This document shows positions 17,096 through 20,704 of a DNA stretch of 20,704 nt, piece by piece. The notes under the pieces were generated by a model. It was given only the letters and a program-made list of their open reading frames with translations. It ran no database searches and had not been told where the DNA came from. The stretch spans positions 586,352-607,055 of the forward strand of contig BFEA01000668.1 of assembly GCA_003427395.1 (NCBI GenBank), read 5' to 3'. Both the position numbers and the translations under genes were made by a program. The stretch is from Chara braunii (Eukaryota > Streptophyta > Charophyceae > Charales > Characeae). The stretch's first letter is position 1, and every line of letters begins with the position of its first letter.

Positions 17096-17712
17096 TTTTT
17101 GTGCATCTATCTGTTTGTCTCTCTCCCTTACTTTCCTCCACATGATGTGGTCGTTTGGGCTGCCATTGACCGAAAGCCCTCTCACCACATCAATCTCTGG
17201 AAAGGTCAAATAGGCTTGCGATGTATTTTTCACACAGACGGGGAACTTAACCAAGTGGCGCATGAGAATTGTTTGATGCCCAGATGCACGAATGATAAAA
17301 AATAGGCATCAACTTGGAATGCAGTCTCGCCTTCACTGAACACGGGTACAAGGTTTGTTAGAGATCCATCTGTTCACAATTGTCTAGACTTGGAAGGCCT
17401 TGGGAGGGGTTCAATCCTTGCACCTGGCTTTATAGGACTCGGTGCAAGCTATGATTTAATGCATATACACAAGGGGATGAGCGCAAATATTCGTCGATAA
17501 CCGATGCTTTTTTTTTTCTAGAAAGAAACCCCCAAAAAAAGCAGCATGTAGGGCAATGTGGCTAACGATTTCATGCACCACCTTACCAGACGCTGCCTTA
17601 AACTTTTATTTCTCTCTTGTTTATCCATTAATATATCTTATGTGATCATAAAGAGGGCTTTGATGAGAGTAAATTCTTACTATTATTTTTCTCATTTCTT
17701 TTCTTGTTTATG
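17096..17712. other. No recognised gene
   Basis: No supported gene. A GGTTCAATCC word near 17410 resembles a tRNA T-arm box, but no cloverleaf can be built around it. A T-run follows GATGC near 17502. Confidence 0.45.
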
Positions 17713-17928
17713 CTATGACATAGAAATCGTCTCTTGAGTACTCGGACTGATCTTGTCGGCTTTGGGTAATGCAGTGACATCATCTTGTGAAAATTTTGCG
17801 ACAATCTGCTTGCCTTTGGATACTGCAGTGCTCTCAATTGTGGTTCGACTGCCGTTGAGGACTCTGTAAGAACTTGTCAATCTTTCTGTGGGGTGAAGGA
17901 AAATGTTGATCGAGTGAGTTTCCTTCAT
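17713..17928 (-). CDS. Short hypothetical minus-strand frame, possibly a terminal exon
   Basis: The frame is 71 codons, from an ATG (17926-17928) to TAG, or an exon starting after an acceptor-like CACCCCACAG near 17889. The sequence is polar and Ser/Thr-rich, with plausible protein composition (VSKGKQIVAKFSQDDV, ALPKADKISPSTQET). No family was recognised and no partner exon was identified. It stands out from neighbouring low-complexity frames but is short enough to be chance. Confidence 0.25.
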   Translation of the reverse strand: MKETHSINIFLHPTERLTSSYRVLNGSRTTIESTAVSKGKQIVAKFSQDDVTALPKADKISPSTQETISMS

Positions 17929-18580
17929 TTTTTGTTTTTTTATTTATTTATTGAATAAAAGATAACCATATTGGATGCTTTTTTTTTTTCTGTCTTGAGT
18001 TTACAAAGTAACAGTGCAACCCAAATCCATTGCTAGAAATATTTGTGGGTAACATAAATTAATGATGTCACCCACATGGAGACGGCAAGATGCATGAAAT
18101 GCTATAAAATAATAAACAAGGACATGCGTTGTCTCTTTGTGTGTGAACATGCACTCACAACACAATGTCAAGAACGACAATGTATTTATTTATTCGTATT
18201 CTAAGGAAATGGAAGTACTTAGTTACGATAGCCAACACCTAAAGATGATGCTTATTTATTTTAATGCGTACGATTGCATAACTCATGCATGAAGAGAACA
18301 TGAATACAACTTGAACCTAGTGGCGCGCAGGTCGGGTCTGCGCCTGTACCATGCTCGTTATTGGGCCGACGCTTGTACCGTGTCCGGTACCAAGTCCTTG
18401 CATGTTCCCGCCACACCATGCACGGAAGATGTTAGTCCCGACGTGACTCCAACACGCTCACCTCACCCATGTTGACTAGGCACAGCAAGTCCATGGCCCC
18501 GGGGCTCTAATCTATGATAGGATGCTGGACGCTGTCATCGTCACCAGACATTACACTCGACCTCCTCTACGACGCTGGAT
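17929..18580. other. No recognised gene
   Basis: AT-rich to 18300, then more GC-rich. I see no gene, RNA or clear repeat, apart from a T-run after GGATGC near 17975, a motif that recurs before other T-runs at 17502 and 18578. Confidence 0.45.
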
Positions 18581-18582
18581 GC

Positions 18583-18735
18583 TTTTTTTTTTTTTTTTGG
18601 TTAAGAGAACCTTACGGTTCTGTCTCCTTATCCATTATGGGGAGCATCAGTCTGGTTCCTATTCCCCCGAGACGTCAAATGGAATACAATGGGCACTCAC
18701 ACACATTCCTCCCCCTTATGGTAGGAAGGTCTGAG
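18583..18735 (-). mobile_element. Poly(A)-tailed retroposon-like repeat, copy 1
   Basis: A 16-base T-run (18583-18598) is followed on the plus strand by sequence homologous to 19417-19545. Shared words are GGTTCTG(T/G)CTCCTT, TCCATT(A/C)TGGGGA, GGAGCA, GGTTCCTATTC and a GAATACAA-like block. Read on the minus strand this is a short element ending in a poly(A) tail, as expected for a SINE or a truncated LINE 3' end. The 5' boundary is not defined. Confidence 0.55.
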
Positions 18736-19392
18736 GGACGGCATTCATTACTTCCGGAGGGGAGGGTGTACCACCCCTCACCCCTGCCTGAGTTAGCCCG
18801 TTCTACTACTGTTCTTTGGTTGCTGTACTGACATCCTCTTTGCTTTTTGGTTGGTATACTGATTTTTGCTTGTTTATTTGGGCCCTTTCGAGACTGGTAT
18901 GGAGTGCAGCTCCTTGTCTGTCAGATATTCTTACTTGTTGGATCTGCTGGTTTGGTCCTCTGCGATAGTCTATGCTTAAACCCTAAACCCTATCAGGATT
19001 TGTATCAGAGAATATTGCACATGTTCTAATCTGTATTCGATTTTTTACTAATTCGCTCTGTCTAAGATAGCCTCCATGTCTTAATCATTGACATGTTTAA
19101 GTTCCTAATTTGCTTATAGTGCTTTGTGGGTCTGTATGGAGGGGGTTGTGAGAATTCTGTAGTAGGCGTGATTGGGGATAGTGGAGTGTGATGGGGGCTG
19201 TTTGGGACGTAGGAGACTGTTATTGAGGGGGTCGTGTGGGATCGGTGATGGGATCTTGGTGAGGGATGGTCTGTGTTTGGAAGTGTGATGTTAGAGGGCG
19301 AGGGGGGATGCTGTTGGTGTATGTTGATCTATCCATTAGCCAGTTTTTGAGGGTTAGGCTTCCATTCTTTGTAGTTCGTAGGTGTCTTGATC
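18736..19392. other. No recognised gene; two-unit telomere-like motif
   Basis: No supported gene. AAACCCTAAACCCTA at about 18978-18992 equals two units of the plant-type telomere repeat and also the 'telo box' seen in some plant promoters. The region 19130-19330 is G-rich without clear periodicity. Confidence 0.4.
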
Positions 19393-19545
19393 TTTTTTTT
19401 TTTTTTTTTTTTTTTTATCAGAACTTCAGGGTTCTGGCTCCTTTTCCATTCTGGGGACTCAGTGGGGAGCAGTCCGGTTCCTATTCCACCAACAAGTCAG
19501 AATGAATACAAGAAAAACAGGCCCACGTTCCTCTCTTGTTACATG
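19393..19545 (-). mobile_element. Poly(A)-tailed retroposon-like repeat, copy 2
   Basis: The T-run is 24 bases (19393-19416), followed by the same family of sequence as the 18583 copy, in the same orientation and about 810 bases away. The two copies differ by many substitutions and small indels, so they are old or come from different source copies. Confidence 0.55.
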
Positions 19546-19900
19546 CTGAACCTGCACACGGGCCCTATTTCAGGGGCCCGACCGTTGTTGAGGGCCCCCC
19601 AGGCCGTCTGCCCATCGGACATGCGCCTTGCATGCCCACGGCGACTCGCAATTTCATCAGCCACTCCTTGATCCAAAGGGCCGGCCTTGGCGTACAAATT
19701 CGAAGGTCCTCCGCACGCAACTCGACGATTTGTTGGACAAGGACCGGATCCGCCCAATAGATGTGCACATTGATTGCAGTATGCACCTACTGACCACTTG
19801 GCCATAGCGTACCAGGGTCGCCCATCGTGGTGTGCTTGTCTCGTGCATGTGAAATGTTCAGGTGCATTATGAATACATCGATGAACACAGGGGTAGTTTA
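19546..19900. other. GC-rich stretch with open frames on both strands, no firm gene
   Basis: The stretch is more GC-rich than its surroundings and open in several frames. The minus strand has VQQIVELRAEDLRI within a 73-codon frame. The plus strand has QLDDLLDKDRIRP at 19718-19756, which faintly resembles the start of a Ty3-type reverse transcriptase. Neither is enough to call a gene. A partial copy of the hairpin right arm seen at 20011 and 20333 lies at about 19768-19796. Confidence 0.35.
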
Positions 19901-19932
19901 CCCTACGATTAAGAAGACTACATGTAGCATAA

Positions 19933-20155
19933 AAGTGGTGGTCGGTAGGTGCATATTAATTTGTGGATCAACACAATGATTGCCTATAAAACAATATGCA
20001 CACACCGACCATTTATTGTTAGTGAAATGAGAAGTTGTGTTTTTTTTTTTGTAGAGAGAGTCATTACCAACTTACTGCCCAACCACCACTACCTCGTGCA
20101 GTAGAGTACTGTTGCCGCCCATTGTCATGCAATGCTCTCGTGCCTTGTATTTTTT
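19933..20155. repeat. ~322-bp-spaced repeat, copy 1, with a 73-bp hairpin at its start
   Basis: The hairpin runs from TGGTCGGTAGGTGCATATT at 19939-19957 to the near-complement ending 20011 (19-bp arms, two mismatches). It is followed by a T-run, GTAGAGAGAGTCATT, ACCACCACTAC, GTACTGTTGCCG, CATTGTCATGCAATGC and CTCGTGCC. All of these recur in the second copy. Confidence 0.8.
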
Positions 20156-20256
20156 AGTAATGTGTGACATAGACATCGGTTTCAAGCGAGGCGATGCAGT
20201 GACAGTTTGAAAAATGTCATGGTTGTAGGCTAGGGCAGGGTTGCTCAACACAAAAG

Positions 20257-20515
20257 GTTGTGGTCGGCAGGTGCATATAATTTTGGGGATGCACCCATTG
20301 ATTATCTTTGAATTAATATGCACCTACCGACCATGATCTATATTGTTATGACATTGAACAATTATGTTTTTTTCTGTGAGTCATGGAACCACCAATACCA
20401 TTGAACAATTGTGTTTTTTTGTAAGAGAGAAAGAGTCATTCTCGTACAACCACAACTACACCCGACCATAAAGTATTGTTGCCGGTCATTGTGGTGCAGT
20501 GCCCTCGTGCCTCAA
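20257..20515. repeat. ~322-bp-spaced repeat, copy 2, with a 73-bp hairpin at its start
   Basis: The hairpin runs from TGGTCGGCAGGTGCATAT at 20261 to the near-complement ending 20333, the same 73-bp length as copy 1. It is followed by a T-run, GAGAAAGAGTCATT, ACAACCACAACTAC, GTATTGTTGCCGG, CATTGTGGTGCAGTGC and CTCGTGCC. There is also a direct repeat of CATTGAACAATT(A/G)TGTTTTTT within the copy (20354 and 20400). Confidence 0.8.
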
Positions 20516-20579
20516 ATTTTTCCGGTTGTAGAGTATTTGATGGCATCGAGGAAGGTAGATGCAATCAATGTTGTCACGC

Positions 20580-20704
20580 TAGGATCCTCGGGGCCCAAGC
20601 CGGGGTACGAGTTTCACCCCCGGACCCCCCGCCGGGGGGATCCCTGACCCCCTCCCCCACCAAAAGACCCCCACCCCTGCCCCAACCTCGACACACCTGG
20701 CCCC
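20580..20704. other. GC-rich, C-run-rich window edge
   Basis: The last 125 bases switch abruptly to GC-rich sequence, with GGATCC at 20582 and again at about 20637, a CCCCCCGCCGGGGGG hairpin-like core, and runs of C. This may be the edge of another element or a CpG-rich unit continuing beyond the window. Confidence 0.4.

Noticed and set aside
17405-17450. tRNA-like T-arm word GGTTCAATCC
   Set aside because: No acceptor stem, D-arm or anticodon arm can be fitted around it.
19718-19756. Reverse-transcriptase-like peptide QLDDLLDKDRIRP
   Set aside because: Only a dozen residues resemble the start of a Ty3-type reverse transcriptase; the following residues do not continue the match and a stop appears at 19805.

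Overview
The window reads as nuclear DNA of a repeat-rich eukaryote, most likely a streptophyte (a charophyte alga or early-diverging land-plant relative). The basis is GT..AG introns, microsatellites, poly(A)-tailed repeats, a fold-back MITE and a two-unit plant-type telomere motif (CCCTAAA) near 18978-18992. The placement is inference; a Chara-like alga is my best guess. There is no operon structure, and no rRNA or tRNA gene was recognised.

Layout. 1-145 is a 28-bp tandem array cut by the window edge. 308-1210 holds a degraded unrecognised reading frame. 1345-2480 is non-coding and consists of two tandem-repeat families (periods about 248 and 261 bp) upstream of the main gene. 2598-10480 (+) is the centre of interest: one very long gene that stays in a single frame from an ATG at 2598 to 9033 and then joins, by introns whose phases match, to a C-terminal Ulp1-like cysteine protease exon ending at 10480. 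In order the product would carry a charged N-terminus, an acidic tract and basic nuclear-signal-like clusters, a ParB-like fold with an SGQHN motif, a degenerate DNA-methyltransferase-like domain, a Ser/Gly/Lys-rich repeat region (three 62-residue units), and the Ulp1 protease with all four catalytic positions. Seventeen in-frame stops interrupt it but I found no frameshift. It is therefore a decayed copy, probably of a mobile-element gene, whose protease exon is still open.

10490-11640 has an imperfect repeat 3' of that gene and two unrecognised minus-strand open frames. 11640-20704 is repeat-dominated: short tandem repeats, poly(A), (GAA)n, a diverged CTCTACT field split by a 335-bp fold-back element, (TA)n, (ATCT)n, two poly(A)-tailed minus-strand retroposon-like copies, and a pair of 73-bp hairpins inside a repeat of about 322 bp. 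One further short minus-strand open frame (17713-17928) may be an exon.

How the parts fit: a ParB-like domain, a methyltransferase-like domain and a SUMO-protease-type domain in one reading frame suggest a DNA-binding or DNA-modifying element protein with a deSUMOylase-like tail. No transposase or integrase was seen, so the means of mobility is unknown.
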